A stretch of 51,179 nucleotides of DNA, taken from Prevotella sp. (lineage in GTDB: Bacteria; Bacteroidota; Bacteroidia; Bacteroidales; Bacteroidaceae). Location of the stretch: NCBI GenBank assembly GCA_017524385.1, contig JAFWSS010000131.1, forward strand, positions 1 to 51,179. The letters are read 5' to 3'. Position 1 is the first letter of the stretch; every line of letters starts with the position of its first letter. Shown here piece after piece: positions 1 through 8,632 of this stretch. The translations under genes were made by a program, and so were the position numbers. The notes under the pieces are model-generated. The model saw nothing but the letters and a program-made list of their open reading frames with translations. It ran no database searches and had not been told where the DNA came from.

Positions 1-79
1 CGGCAACGGGTCTGCTCACACTCCCAGCCGCACGGGCGGCAGCCGCACCTCAGGCAGTGGCAGCACAGCACGCAGGTAA
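1..79 (+). CDS. C-terminal tail of an unidentified gene (partial)
   Basis: The frame that starts at base 2 is open from the window edge to a TAA at 77-79. It encodes a short tail rich in Gly, Ser, Thr and Arg, ending in STARR. Such low-complexity basic tails are common on nucleic-acid-binding proteins, but there is too little sequence to name the gene. A strong hairpin about 50 bp downstream fits the end of a transcription unit. The other two forward frames also lack stops over this short stretch, so frame choice rests on the composition and on the position of the terminator. Confidence 0.35.
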   Translation, partial: GNGSAHTPSRTGGSRTSGSGSTARR

Positions 80-128
80 GCGCTTACTCCTATATATACA
101 GCATGGGCAACCATGATGCACAAACAAT

Positions 129-157
129 CTCCACACCCTCGACTTGAGGGTGTGGAG
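129..157. terminator. Perfect 12-bp hairpin, probable bidirectional terminator
   Basis: CTCCACACCCTC at 129-140 and its exact reverse complement at 146-157 flank a 5-base loop. On the plus strand a TCTTTATATAT stretch follows. The hairpin lies between the end of the partial plus-strand gene and the end of the minus-strand surface-protein remnant, where a shared terminator is expected. Confidence 0.7.
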
Positions 158-243
158 AGTCTTTATATATGACAGTCTGAAACCGATATGGCAGTCGGCT
201 GTCACCTTGTCAAATCCCGCCTTGCAGCCTGGCCACACTGCTC

Positions 244-747
244 TTAAAGTGCAAATTTCAGCGTACGTCCATCAATTGCAAGGACGTAGACTTGACCCTG
301 CTGCAAGGAAATCTTCTGTTTGCCCTTGTCTATGGTGGAATCGAACACCATACGACCGTCAGACAAACAGACAACACACCGGCTGCCAGGCTCAGCATTG
401 CTGATCAGAACGCCATCGTCTACCACCTTTATGTCTGCACGGGAGGCTGACGTTGCCCTGACAGCTGACGACACCTCCTCATAAACGATGATAATGCTGG
501 CATCGCTTGTGATGACTGGTGTCACAAACTGATTGTCTTCGTTCAACAGTGAAGTTACTTCATTGCCATTCATGACGATGCTACTCACCTTCCAGCCTTC
601 CTCCGGCTTGACGGTCAGCACTTGCTCATCACCCTTCCTCGTTTTCAGGGTGATGCATCCGCTTTTTACGTCTTTTATCGTTAACCATACAAACGAACCT
701 TGTCCTTGTTCATTATCGCTGCTCCCAACAGTGTGCAATTTGTTGTA
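244..747 (-). pseudogene. C-terminal remnant of a secreted surface protein
   Basis: The open frame runs from just after an in-frame stop (748-750) to 244 and has no convincing start; TTG at 736-738 is the only candidate. The roughly 165 residues have two parts. The first is a repeat-like segment with VKPEEGWKV and SDASIIIVYEE, of the kind seen near the C-termini of Bacteroidales LRR/BspA-type surface proteins. The second is an 80-residue sorting-tail-like end (GVLISNAEPGSRCVV, ending in LAIDGRTLKFAL), which resembles type IX secretion C-terminal domains. No signal peptide or N-terminal domain is present, so I read it as the 3' end of a gene that lost its front. A short intact gene is the less likely alternative. 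Confidence 0.5.
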
Positions 748-762
748 TCAACTTTTAATCAA

Positions 763-822
763 AGGCCCCACCCCAACCCCTTTGCGGTCAGGCACAAGAC
801 CTGACCCTACAGGGGAGGGGAT
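763..822. repeat. Structured intergenic stem-loop
   Basis: GGTCAGG (786-792) and CCTGACC (800-806) form a 7-bp stem with a 7-base loop. Outside it, a C-rich arm (about 763-779) faces a G-rich arm (about 813-821) that can extend the pairing imperfectly. No gene overlaps it. It may be a decayed terminator or a member of a dispersed intergenic repeat family; a genome-wide copy search would decide. Confidence 0.4.
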
Positions 823-1188
823 ATGCGCACCGACTGTTGGAAAAGACCTCTTGACATAGAAAGCGAAACGGAATCCTTATGAAAGAAAAGGTTACAAATT
901 GGACACCTTACTTGCATAACTTGAATCAAGTAAAAATGATGCCGACAACCCTGTTTCTGACAAATTTTGACACAAAATCCCCGTTTTGTCGCATATTCAC
1001 CTCTTTGTCGCAACGTGATGAAAGGAAAAAACAGCAAATGTTTTCATGCCAGGAAATCTCGCCTTACCTTTGTAGTGTCAAAAGCAGACAAGTTGTTTCA
1101 TAAGATAATAGTTAGGTTTTTAGTTATTAGGTTTTAGGTTGATAATTAGGTTAGAATTATTTGCAAAGTGAATCATAGTGATGATTGC
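823..1188. other. Gene-free stretch with a degenerate TTAGGTT repeat
   Basis: I see no credible coding region here; the short open frames lack family resemblance and plausible starts. Bases 1105-1157 are a low-complexity stretch in which TTAGGTT or close variants recur about four times. A comparable but different degenerate repeat lies at 9,910-9,948. Function unknown. Confidence 0.4.
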
Positions 1189-1227
1189 CAAGACAGCCTC
1201 CATGTGATGAATATGGAGGCAGTCTTG
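1189..1227. terminator. Long hairpin, 14 bp with one mismatch
   Basis: CAAGAC-A-GCCTCCAT (1189-1203) pairs with ATGGAGGC-A-GTCTTG (1213-1227) around a 9-base loop, with a single A/A mismatch. There is no clear T-run on either side. It could end minus-strand transcription that reads past the tRNA terminator, or be the relic of a lost gene. Confidence 0.4.
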
Positions 1228-1317
1228 CGTTATTCGTGATGACAAGACACCCGATGTGCGGAAGGATGTGGCCAAAATATCACGCCAAAAGCAAGTCAAA
1301 ATTGGGCATAAACAAAA

Positions 1318-1346
1318 CCCAAGTTATTGGTTTTCAACAACTTGGG
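1318..1346 (-). terminator. Rho-independent terminator after tRNA-Pro
   Basis: CCCAAGTT (1318-1325) pairs with AACTTGGG (1339-1346), with three more pairs (TTG/CAA) inside after one mismatch. Read on the minus strand, the hairpin is followed directly by TTTTGTTT. It lies 12 bp past the 3' end of the tRNA. Confidence 0.75.
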
Positions 1347-1357
1347 CTTTAGTAAAG

Positions 1358-1431
1358 TCGGGGTGACAGGATTCGAACCTGCGACACCCTGGTCCCAAAC
1401 CAGGTGCGCTACCGGGCTGCGCTACACCCCG
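1358..1431 (-). tRNA. tRNA-Pro (anticodon TGG)
   Basis: On the minus strand the cloverleaf is complete. It has a 7-bp acceptor stem (CGGGGTG/CACCCCG), a D-arm with AGCGCAGCCCGGTAGCGC, an anticodon stem CCTGG/CCAGG enclosing the loop TTTGGGA (anticodon TGG), and a T-arm with GGTTCGAATCC. The discriminator base is A, and the CCA end is not encoded. It has its own terminator at 1318-1346. A -7-like element CAAAGGTA (plus strand, 1460-1467) lies upstream, with CAAG 20 bp further. Confidence 0.95.
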
Positions 1432-1459
1432 AAAGCATCTCGTTTCCGAAATGCGGATG

Positions 1460-1491
1460 CAAAGGTATGCACTTTATTTCAAATATGCAAG
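1460..1491 (-). promoter_or_regulatory. Probable promoter of tRNA-Pro
   Basis: Read on the minus strand, TACCTTTG (1460-1467) matches the Bacteroides -7 consensus TAnnTTTG. CTTG at 1488-1491 lies 20 bp upstream, close to the -33 consensus TTTG. The -33 element overlaps a small GCAAG/CTTGC hairpin (1487-1501) just past the spt stop, which could be a weak spt terminator. Confidence 0.5.
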
Positions 1492-1502
1492 TTTTGCTTG
1501 CT

Positions 1503-2690
1503 TTATTTTATAAGATTTTGCTCGACGAAGATTTTCTTGAGCACCTGCACGCCTTTTTCCACCTGTTCTTTGGTGTGTGTTGCCATGAGCGCGAACCTGA
1601 CAAGGGTGTCCTGAGGCGCACAAGCAGGAGGAATGACGGGATTGATAAACACCCCGTTGTCGAAAGCGAGTTTGGTGACAAGGAATGTCTTGTCCACATC
1701 TCTTACATAAAGGGGTATGATGGGGCTCTCGGTGTCGCCGATTTCAAAGCCTTCCTCGCGGAACCGTTTAAGCGCATAGTTGGTGGTATCCCACAGCCTC
1801 TGCATTCTTTCAGGTTCCTTTCTGATGATGTGTAGCGCTTCCATGGCTGCAGCTGTGGCGGCAGGAGTGTTTGAAGCGCTGAAGATATATGTTCTGCAAG
1901 TATGCCTGAGATAGTTGATGGTGTCGAAGTCTGCAGCGACGAAGCCTCCGATGCTAGCGAGGCTTTTCGAGAATGTCCCCATGACGATGTCGACATCGTC
2001 GAGCACTCCGAAATGGTCGCACACTCCCCTACCCTCTTTTCCGAAGACACCTATTCCATGGGCCTCATCGACCATCACAGCGGCATTGTATTTCTTTTTC
2101 AGCCTGATGATTTCCGGGAGGTTGGCCAAGTCGCCCTCCATGGAGAACACTCCGTCGACGACGATGAGTTTCACGGCATTAGGCTCGCACTTTTGCAAGA
2201 CCTTCTCGAGGTCTTCCATATCGTTGTGCTTGAATTTGAGTTGCTTTGCAAATGAGAGCCTTCTACCATCCACGATACTGGCATGGTCTCTTTCGTCGCA
2301 GATGATGTAGTCCTCCCTGCCGCAGATGACAGCGAGCACTCCTGAATTGACGAAAAATCCCGTGGAGAAGCAGAGAGCATCATCCTTATGCTCGAATTCC
2401 GCAAACTCCTTCTCCAGTTGCACGTGCAGGTCGACGGTGCCATTAAGGAACCTGCTTCCAGCGCATCCCGACCCATACTTGTCAAGTGCGGCTTTTGCCG
2501 CGTCTATGATTCGCTGGTCGCCCGTGAGCCCCGTGTATGCATTTGAGCCAAACATGAGGACTTTTTGTCCTTCCATCTCCACTTCAGTGCCTTGTTTTCC
2601 GGAAATGGCCCTGAAATAGGGATAGACTCCCATCTCCATATATTTTTGGGGTTCACGGTAGTTTTTGAACCTTTCTTGTAATAGTCCCAT
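1503..2690 (-). CDS. spt: Serine palmitoyltransferase
   Basis: This is a 395-residue PLP-dependent alpha-oxoamine synthase. It condenses serine with a fatty acyl-CoA to give 3-ketodihydrosphingosine, the first step of Bacteroidota sphingolipid synthesis. Visible motifs are the PLP lysine in GTFSKSLAS (Lys242), DEAHGIG at 208-214 (PLP-binding Asp), and the stacking His in DERDH (about 136). Length and start fit soluble bacterial SPT. Related family members (glycine C-acetyltransferase, 8-amino-7-oxononanoate synthase) are possible, but the N-terminal NYREPQKYMEMGVYPYF is what I associate with Bacteroidota SPT. It is transcribed away from a lipid kinase gene, with both promoters in the 210-bp gap between them. 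Confidence 0.88.
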   Translation of the reverse strand: MGLLQERFKNYREPQKYMEMGVYPYFRAISGKQGTEVEMEGQKVLMFGSNAYTGLTGDQRIIDAAKAALDKYGSGCAGSRFLNGTVDLHVQLEKEFAEFEHKDDALCFSTGFFVNSGVLAVICGREDYIICDERDHASIVDGRRLSFAKQLKFKHNDMEDLEKVLQKCEPNAVKLIVVDGVFSMEGDLANLPEIIRLKKKYNAAVMVDEAHGIGVFGKEGRGVCDHFGVLDDVDIVMGTFSKSLASIGGFVAADFDTINYLRHTCRTYIFSASNTPAATAAAMEALHIIRKEPERMQRLWDTTNYALKRFREEGFEIGDTESPIIPLYVRDVDKTFLVTKLAFDNGVFINPVIPPACAPQDTLVRFALMATHTKEQVEKGVQVLKKIFVEQNLIK

Positions 2691-2713
2691 TGATTGATAT
2701 TGATTTTAGGCTG

Positions 2714-2721
2714 CAAAGTTA
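2714..2721 (-). promoter_or_regulatory. Probable -7 element of spt
   Basis: Read on the minus strand this is TAACTTTG, an exact TAnnTTTG match 23 bp upstream of the spt start. I see no TTTG at the ideal distance; the nearest (2746-2749) is 24 bp away. Confidence 0.45.
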
Positions 2722-2816
2722 TGAAAAAAAAGCCTATTCTCCATTCAAAAATCAAAAGTTTTTTAATTTTTGATAAAAAAACGAAGGATAGGTGGCAAAT
2801 AATCGCCAAATATATT

Positions 2817-2824
2817 TACTTTTG
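2817..2824 (+). promoter_or_regulatory. Probable -7 element of the lipid kinase gene
   Basis: TACTTTTG matches TAnnTTTG, 76 bp upstream of the ATG at 2901. No good -33 element is visible at the usual distance. Confidence 0.45.
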
Positions 2825-2900
2825 CAGCAAAAATGCATGCATGCGGGCATTCTCCGTATGGAAAGCGAAAGTTGCCACTCTGTAAGAAAGCAAAGTTACA

Positions 2901-3926
2901 ATGAGAGCGTTGTTTGTGATGAACCCCGTATCTGGCACGGTGAAGAAATCGGGCATTCCGAAATTGATAGACCAGCACCTCGACCACGAAAAGTTTGAAT
3001 ATACAATAAGGTACACGGAACATGTCGGTCATGCCACTGCCATAGCCCAAGAGGCAGTGACAGAAGGATACGACGTGGTTGTTGCCGTTGGTGGCGACGG
3101 CACCGTAAATGAGGTTGGTCGCGGTTTGATTCACAGCGAGACAGCCCTTGCCATCATCCCTTGCGGCTCCGGCAACGGCCTGGCCCGCCATCTCTCCATT
3201 CCCATCAACTTCAAGCAGTCTATCAAGATACTGAACAACTTCAAAGTACACTCTTTGGACTACTGCACGATCAACGGCATACCCTTTTTCTGCACCTGCG
3301 GCATGGGTTTCGACGCTTTCATCAGTCAGAAATTCGCCATGGGCAAGCACCGCGGCCCATTAAAATATATGGAAGAGGTGTTGCTCGAGGGGCTTCGCTA
3401 CAAGCCCCAGGTATACACGATAGAAGACGAGAGCGGCGAGCATCGTTACAAAGCCTATTTGGTGACCTGCGCCAATGCGTCGCAGTATGGCAACAATGCC
3501 TTCATCGCCCCCCGCGCCTCGATGAGCGACGGCCTTCTCGACATCATCGTGATGGAGCCCTTCGGCATCATGGATGCCGCCCAAGTGAGTTTTGACTTGA
3601 TGAACAAGACTCTAGACAAGAGCAGCAAGGTAAAGACATTCAGAGCCTCCAAGGTGCTGATTCGTCGCGACAAGGAAGGTCCCGTACATTACGATGGCGA
3701 CCCTGCCACGATGGGCACCGAGGTTGTGGTGGAGGTGAAGGAGAAAGGCATCCGCGTGGTGTGCAACGAAGAGGCAGAGGATGCCAGCAAGTTGTCGCCT
3801 AATCCTATCCAGAATGCGGTGAGCGAATTGCTCAACGACTTCAGCGACATGAACAGCAACCTGCTGCGCCAGGGTCGCAACATGGTGGCTTTCAACAAGC
3901 GTCTATGGAGGAAACTGACACGCTGA
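2901..3926 (+). CDS. Lipid kinase of the DAGK/sphingosine kinase superfamily
   Basis: This 341-residue protein of the YegS/BmrU type would phosphorylate a lipid hydroxyl with ATP. The nucleotide-binding signature GGDGTVNEV is at 64-72, and the second conserved loop GSGNGLARHL is at about 89-98. GMGFDAF and the C-terminal VHYDGDP block, both typical of the superfamily, are also present. It is some 40 residues longer than YegS because of a C-terminal extension. It is predicted cytosolic with membrane-surface action, with no signal peptide. The substrate cannot be read from sequence; diacylglycerol is the default annotation. Its place beside spt in divergent orientation makes a sphingoid base or ceramide a reasonable alternative, which is an inference from context only. 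Confidence 0.85.
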   Translation: MRALFVMNPVSGTVKKSGIPKLIDQHLDHEKFEYTIRYTEHVGHATAIAQEAVTEGYDVVVAVGGDGTVNEVGRGLIHSETALAIIPCGSGNGLARHLSIPINFKQSIKILNNFKVHSLDYCTINGIPFFCTCGMGFDAFISQKFAMGKHRGPLKYMEEVLLEGLRYKPQVYTIEDESGEHRYKAYLVTCANASQYGNNAFIAPRASMSDGLLDIIVMEPFGIMDAAQVSFDLMNKTLDKSSKVKTFRASKVLIRRDKEGPVHYDGDPATMGTEVVVEVKEKGIRVVCNEEAEDASKLSPNPIQNAVSELLNDFSDMNSNLLRQGRNMVAFNKRLWRKLTR

Positions 3927-4040
3927 ACGCCACAGCCATCCCGAGTCTCTTCTCATCACGAAATGGAGTAATCCAGAGGGATGACAAATAGTGACAACGA
4001 TTTGTCAGTCATAAACTTACAAGTCTATCCCCAGTATGAT

Positions 4041-4751
4041 TCACAAATAGAAATCACTGGTGAGGGTCCGATACCATTCGGACCTCACCCCCGGAGTAGT
4101 TTCGAGCAGCCCCTCCCCAAACTCACAATCCTTGCCTGTGGGGAATGTGAAAGCCATCAGATATCGCTTGGGCTGTTTCGCCGGCGTGGTCTTTACCGCA
4201 CACACCCTTGAGATGACAAGCCCAGCCAAAGCCGCCTCTTCCTCGAATCGTGACTTGTAGTCGAAAGGTATGATGGCCGAGAACTCCCCCTCCTTCTTCA
4301 TCAATGCAACGACGGATTTGAAAAGTTGGTCGAAGGGCAACGCGTCATTGTGCCTAGCCTTAGCCCTTGCCTCCGTGGGAGCCTTGAGTGCGTTCTCAAA
4401 AAAAGGAGGGTTGGACACGATGGCGTCGTAGCATCCTGCATACTCTGCACGGGAGGCAAAAAGCTGCACCGGAGAGCAAATCACACTCACCTGTCTGGCA
4501 AAAGGAGAATCGACGACATTCCCCTCAGCCTGGCAGCACGCCTCCTGGTCGATTTCCACCGCATCCACGAGAGCCTGTGGGAATCGCTGCGCCATCATGA
4601 GAGCAATCACCCCTGTTCCTGCACCGATGTCGAGCACACGTGCGCCTCCATGCGCCCATGCACCGAGCAACACGCTGTCGGTACCCACTTTCATGGCACA
4701 CTTTTCCTGATGGATGACAAACCGACGAAACCTGAAAAAAGAGTTTGGCAT
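4041..4751 (-). CDS. trmN6: tRNA1(Val) (adenine37-N6)-methyltransferase
   Basis: The 236-residue protein is a class I SAM-dependent methyltransferase of the TrmN6/YfiC family, which makes m6A37 in tRNA1(Val). It begins with FRFRRF and the family block HQEKCAMKVGTDSVLLGAW. It then shows the SAM loop DIGAGTG (41-47) and the catalytic SNPPFF motif (113-118), which is typical of N6-adenine methyltransferases. Length is normal. It stands alone, convergent with the lipid kinase gene and divergent from lon, and has its own well-formed promoter. RNA substrate specificity comes from the family, not from the sequence itself. Confidence 0.9.
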   Translation of the reverse strand: MPNSFFRFRRFVIHQEKCAMKVGTDSVLLGAWAHGGARVLDIGAGTGVIALMMAQRFPQALVDAVEIDQEACCQAEGNVVDSPFARQVSVICSPVQLFASRAEYAGCYDAIVSNPPFFENALKAPTEARAKARHNDALPFDQLFKSVVALMKKEGEFSAIIPFDYKSRFEEEAALAGLVISRVCAVKTTPAKQPKRYLMAFTFPTGKDCEFGEGLLETTPGVRSEWYRTLTSDFYL

Positions 4752-4785
4752 GGCTGACGATGACTATAAGAAAGCTTTCAGGTGA

Positions 4786-4817
4786 CAAAGTTACGGATAA
4801 AAAGCGAACCTAGCAAA
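4786..4817 (-). promoter_or_regulatory. Promoter of trmN6
   Basis: Read on the minus strand: TTTG (4814-4817), 20 bp, TAACTTTG (4786-4793). Both elements match the Bacteroides consensus with ideal spacing, 35 bp before the ATG. Confidence 0.75.
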
Positions 4818-4925
4818 CATGCGAGCCTTTTTTTGTCGGTCGCTGTGATACAGCGACATACTCCACATATGAGAGAGGCCATGCAGGACGCACCACGGTA
4901 ATGAAAGCAAAAAAATGTTTTTTGC

Positions 4926-4956
4926 TTTGCATTGCGCTTGTTTTTCACTACCTTTG
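4926..4956 (+). promoter_or_regulatory. Promoter of the lon operon
   Basis: TTTG (4926-4929), 19 bp, TACCTTTG (4949-4956): a full match to the Bacteroides consensus. The leader to the lon ATG at 5041 is about 78 nt. I see no CIRCE-like inverted repeat or other heat-shock operator in it. Confidence 0.8.
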
Positions 4957-5040
4957 CAGAAAATTTACGGAAGCCGGGGGAATCATCATCAAGGATAACC
5001 ATTTTCCGCGTTCCCCCAGCCCCTCCTTATCAATAGAATT

Positions 5041-7515
5041 ATGGACAGAGAACCAACCAATGCATTCCAAATGATAGCCGACTACGAAGGCGACATCAAG
5101 CACCTTTTCGAAAGCCAGCCCGAGGGCGACATCCCCATCCTTGCCACGCGCAACATGGTGATTTTCCCAGGGGTCATCTCACCGGTGCTGGTGGGTCGGC
5201 GCTCCAGCATCAACCTTGTCAGGAAGATGCAAGACAATCCCGATGGCCTGATAGCCATCTTCTGCCAGAAAGACCCTACGCTCGACAACCCCACTGAGAG
5301 CGACCTATACGAGATGGGCGTGTATGCCAAAATCATCCGCGTGCTCGAGATGCCGATGCCCGGCGGCCAACTCACGGCCATCGTCCAAGGCTTGGGCAAG
5401 TGCATGCTCCATGAAGTGAAAAAATACCGACCATACATCATTGGCAGCACCATCCCTGTGACCGAGGAACTTCCCTCTTCCGACGACAAGGAGTTCAATG
5501 CCGCCGTCGACGACCTTCGCAGCACCTCCATAGAGTTCATCAAGAAAAACGACGACATCCCCGACGAGTCGCAGTTCGCACTTCAGAACATCACCAACAA
5601 CATCGTGATGGTCAACTTCTTGAGTTCGAACATGCCATTCAACATCTCCGACAAGATGGACCTCCTCCGCTGCCCATCGACAAAAGACCGCGTGTTCTCA
5701 CTGCTGAAAGTCATCAACAAGGAGATGCAGTTGGTGGAATTGAAGCAGAACATCCGCATCCGCACTCGTGAAGACATCGACGAGCAGCAGCGTGAGTACT
5801 TCCTACAACAGCAAATCAAGAACATCAAGGAAGAGTTGGGCAACGGCGAAGGCTCACCCGAGCGACAGGAACTCATCGAACAAGCCTCGAAGAAGAAATG
5901 GAGCGAGGAGGTGGAAAAGACATTCTACAAGGAACTCGACCGCCTCGACACGCTGAACCCCCAGAGCCCCGACTACAGCATCCAGATCAACTATCTTCAG
6001 ACGATGGTCGGCCTGCCATGGGGTGAATACACGGTGGACGACATGAACCTGAAACGTGCGGAGCGCATCCTCAACCACGACCATTACGGCATGGAACGAG
6101 TGAAGGAGCGCATCTTGGAGCACATCGCCGTGTTGTCGCTGCGTGGCGACCTGAAGTCGCCCATACTCTGCCTCTACGGCCCTCCCGGCGTAGGCAAAAC
6201 CAGTTTGGGCAAGAGCATTGCCTCGGCGATGAAGCGCAAATACGTGCGCATCTCCCTGGGAGGCCTACACGACGAGTCAGAAATCCGCGGTCACCGCCGC
6301 ACCTATGTGGGTGCCATGCCCGGCCGCATCATCAAGAGCATGCAGAAAGCCGGGTCGTCCAACCCCGTCTTCATCCTCGACGAGATAGACAAGGTGACCC
6401 AGCACACCATCAACGGCGACCCCGCCTCGGCACTCCTCGAGGTGCTCGACCCGGAACAGAACAACGCCTTCCACGACAACTACCTTGACGTGGACTACGA
6501 CCTGTCGAAGGTACTGTTCATCGCCACCGCCAACGACCTGAACACCATCCCACGACCCTTGCTCGACCGTATGGAAATCATAGAGGTGAGCGGCTATATC
6601 ACCGAGGAGAAGATAGAAATCGCCAAGCGCCACCTCGTCCCACGAGAGTTGGAGAACACCGGCATGTCCACCCTCTCCGAGAAACCCGCCTTCACCAAGC
6701 AAGCCATCGAGAAGACCATCGAGCAATACACCCGTGAGAGCGGAGTACGCCAGTTGGAGAAACAGATCAACAAAGCCTTCCGGAAGCTGGCATTCATCAA
6801 GGCTCGCGACGGAGAACTCCCTTATACAAAAATCACTCCCGACAAGTTGAGCGACCTTCTTGGCAAGCCACCCTTCTATCGCGACATCTACCAGGGCAAC
6901 GACGACGCAGGCGTGGTGACCGGCCTTGCCTGGACGAGTGTAGGCGGCGAAATCTTGTTCATCGAGACCTCCTTGAGCAAAGGCAAAGGCTCAAAACTCA
7001 CACTGACGGGCAACCTGGGCGACGTGATGAAAGAGTCGGCCGTCATCGCCTTGGAATATGTGAAAGCACACATCGACAACCTCGGTGTTGACTACCGCGT
7101 GTTCGACCAATGGAACATCCACATCCATGTCCCCGAGGGAGCCACCCCCAAGGACGGTCCCTCCGCCGGCATCACCATCGCCACATCCATCGCCTCTGCC
7201 CTCACCCAGCGCAAGGTGCGTCGCAACACGGCCATGACAGGCGAGATCACCCTGCGTGGGCGCGTTCTTCCCGTCGGCGGCATCAAGGAGAAAATCCTGG
7301 CAGCCAAGCGCGCGGGCATCACCGACATTGTGATGTGCAAGGACAACAAGAAGGACATTGACGAGATACCATCCATCTACCTCAAAGGTGTGGAATTCCA
7401 CTATGTGGAGAACGTCAGCGACGTATGGGCATTCGCCCTGACCGACGAGCGCGTGGCACACCCCATCGACCTTCACATCGAAGACACCCCATCCCCCGCC
7501 GCCCATGACCTTTGA
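5041..7515 (+). CDS. lon: ATP-dependent Lon protease
   Basis: This 824-residue LonA-type protein degrades misfolded and regulatory proteins in the cytosol. It has an N-terminal substrate-binding domain (about 30-230) and a helical linker. The AAA+ domain carries Walker [10 protein letters not shown] at about 380-388 and Walker B FILDEID at about 444-450. The C-terminal serine protease domain has the catalytic Ser in KDGPSAG (Ser708) and the lysine pair in GGIKEK (749/751). Length and motif spacing are normal for the family. Its last 11 bases overlap tgt, so the two are translationally coupled. No unusual residues seen. Confidence 0.97.
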   Translation: MDREPTNAFQMIADYEGDIKHLFESQPEGDIPILATRNMVIFPGVISPVLVGRRSSINLVRKMQDNPDGLIAIFCQKDPTLDNPTESDLYEMGVYAKIIRVLEMPMPGGQLTAIVQGLGKCMLHEVKKYRPYIIGSTIPVTEELPSSDDKEFNAAVDDLRSTSIEFIKKNDDIPDESQFALQNITNNIVMVNFLSSNMPFNISDKMDLLRCPSTKDRVFSLLKVINKEMQLVELKQNIRIRTREDIDEQQREYFLQQQIKNIKEELGNGEGSPERQELIEQASKKKWSEEVEKTFYKELDRLDTLNPQSPDYSIQINYLQTMVGLPWGEYTVDDMNLKRAERILNHDHYGMERVKERILEHIAVLSLRGDLKSPILCLYGPPGVGKTSLGKSIASAMKRKYVRISLGGLHDESEIRGHRRTYVGAMPGRIIKSMQKAGSSNPVFILDEIDKVTQHTINGDPASALLEVLDPEQNNAFHDNYLDVDYDLSKVLFIATANDLNTIPRPLLDRMEIIEVSGYITEEKIEIAKRHLVPRELENTGMSTLSEKPAFTKQAIEKTIEQYTRESGVRQLEKQINKAFRKLAFIKARDGELPYTKITPDKLSDLLGKPPFYRDIYQGNDDAGVVTGLAWTSVGGEILFIETSLSKGKGSKLTLTGNLGDVMKESAVIALEYVKAHIDNLGVDYRVFDQWNIHIHVPEGATPKDGPSAGITIATSIASALTQRKVRRNTAMTGEITLRGRVLPVGGIKEKILAAKRAGITDIVMCKDNKKDIDEIPSIYLKGVEFHYVENVSDVWAFALTDERVAHPIDLHIEDTPSPAAHDL

Positions 7516-8632
7516 ACTCCAACACACCGACCCCTACAGTGCCGCCCGCGCCGGCAGGATATCCACCGACCATGGTGAGATAGAGACCCCCATCTTCATG
7601 CCCGTAGGCACCTGCGGCAGCGTGAAGGGAGTGCATTTCAGTGAACTGCGCGAGGAGGTAGGCGCACAAATCATCCTTGGCAACACCTACCACCTCTACC
7701 TGCGCCCCGGCCTTGAGATACTCCGTGCCGCCGGCGGCCTGCACCGTTTCAACACATGGGACCGCCCCATCCTCACCGACTCCGGCGGCTTCCAGGTGTT
7801 CTCCTTGTCGGGCATCCGCAAGTTGCGTGAGGAGGGGTGTGAGTTCCGCTCCCACATCGATGGTTCGAAGCACACCTTCACCCCGGAGAACGTCATCGAC
7901 ACGCAGCGCATCATCGGCGCCGACATCATGATGGCGTTCGACGAGTGCCCCCCGGGCGACAGCGACTACGGCTATGCGAAGAAGAGCCTGGGCCTCACCC
8001 AGCGATGGCTCGACCGTTGCGTGCGACGCATGGAAGAGACCACTCCGCTCTACGGCCATAGGCAAAGCCTGTTCCCCATCGTTCAGGGGTGCACCTACAA
8101 GGACCTCCGCACCGACGCCGCCCTGCATGCCGCCGACAAAGGAGCCGACGGATATGCCATCGGCGGCCTTGCCGTAGGCGAACCCACCGAGGTGATGTAT
8201 GAGATGATCGAGGTGGTGAACGGCATCCTCCCCAAGGACCGCCCCCGCTACCTCATGGGTGTCGGCACCCCCCAGAACCTTTTGGAGTCCATCGAGCGCG
8301 GTGTCGACATGTTCGACTGCGTGATGCCCACCCGCAACGGTCGCAACGCCCACCTTTTCACCTACGAAGGTACGATCAACATGCGCAACAAGAAATGGGA
8401 GAGCGACTTCTCCCCCATCGACCCCGCCGGCTGCTCACTCGACCGTCTCCACAGCAAAGCCTACCTCCACCATCTCTTCAAGGCACAGGAACTGCTCGCC
8501 CTACAGATAGCGAGCATCCACAACCTGGCCTTCTACCTTCGCCTGGTGGGCGACGCCCGCCAGCACATCATCAGCGGCGACTTCACACAATGGAAGTCAA
8601 AAGTCATCACCCAACTTGGCCGCCGCCTGTGA
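7505..8632 (+). CDS. tgt: tRNA-guanine transglycosylase with altered zinc site
   Basis: This 375-residue protein replaces guanine-34 with a queuosine precursor in GUN-anticodon tRNAs. The fold is recognisable from GTCGSVKGV, DSGGFQVFS (Asp92 as general acid/base), FDECPPGD, and the nucleophile context DMFDCV (Asp271). The zinc site is odd. With a constant +6 offset to E. coli Tgt, the residues expected to be Cys, Cys, Cys, His are Ala308, Cys310, Asp313 and His339. Two of the three cysteines are therefore missing while the surrounding SKAYLHHLF is intact. I believe other Bacteroidota Tgt proteins share this loss, but could not check. The start overlaps the end of lon. Confidence 0.93.
   Translation: MTFELQHTDPYSAARAGRISTDHGEIETPIFMPVGTCGSVKGVHFSELREEVGAQIILGNTYHLYLRPGLEILRAAGGLHRFNTWDRPILTDSGGFQVFSLSGIRKLREEGCEFRSHIDGSKHTFTPENVIDTQRIIGADIMMAFDECPPGDSDYGYAKKSLGLTQRWLDRCVRRMEETTPLYGHRQSLFPIVQGCTYKDLRTDAALHAADKGADGYAIGGLAVGEPTEVMYEMIEVVNGILPKDRPRYLMGVGTPQNLLESIERGVDMFDCVMPTRNGRNAHLFTYEGTINMRNKKWESDFSPIDPAGCSLDRLHSKAYLHHLFKAQELLALQIASIHNLAFYLRLVGDARQHIISGDFTQWKSKVITQLGRRL

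Noticed and set aside
879-1103. Small plus-strand open frame in the gap before the tRNA
   Set aside because: No family resemblance, promoter or ribosome binding signal; the region also holds degenerate repeats and looks non-coding.
1327-1614. Plus-strand open frame across the tRNA gene
   Set aside because: It runs antisense through tRNA-Pro and into the 3' end of spt. The translated tRNA segment is a common false protein signature (VGVTGFEPATPWSQ type).
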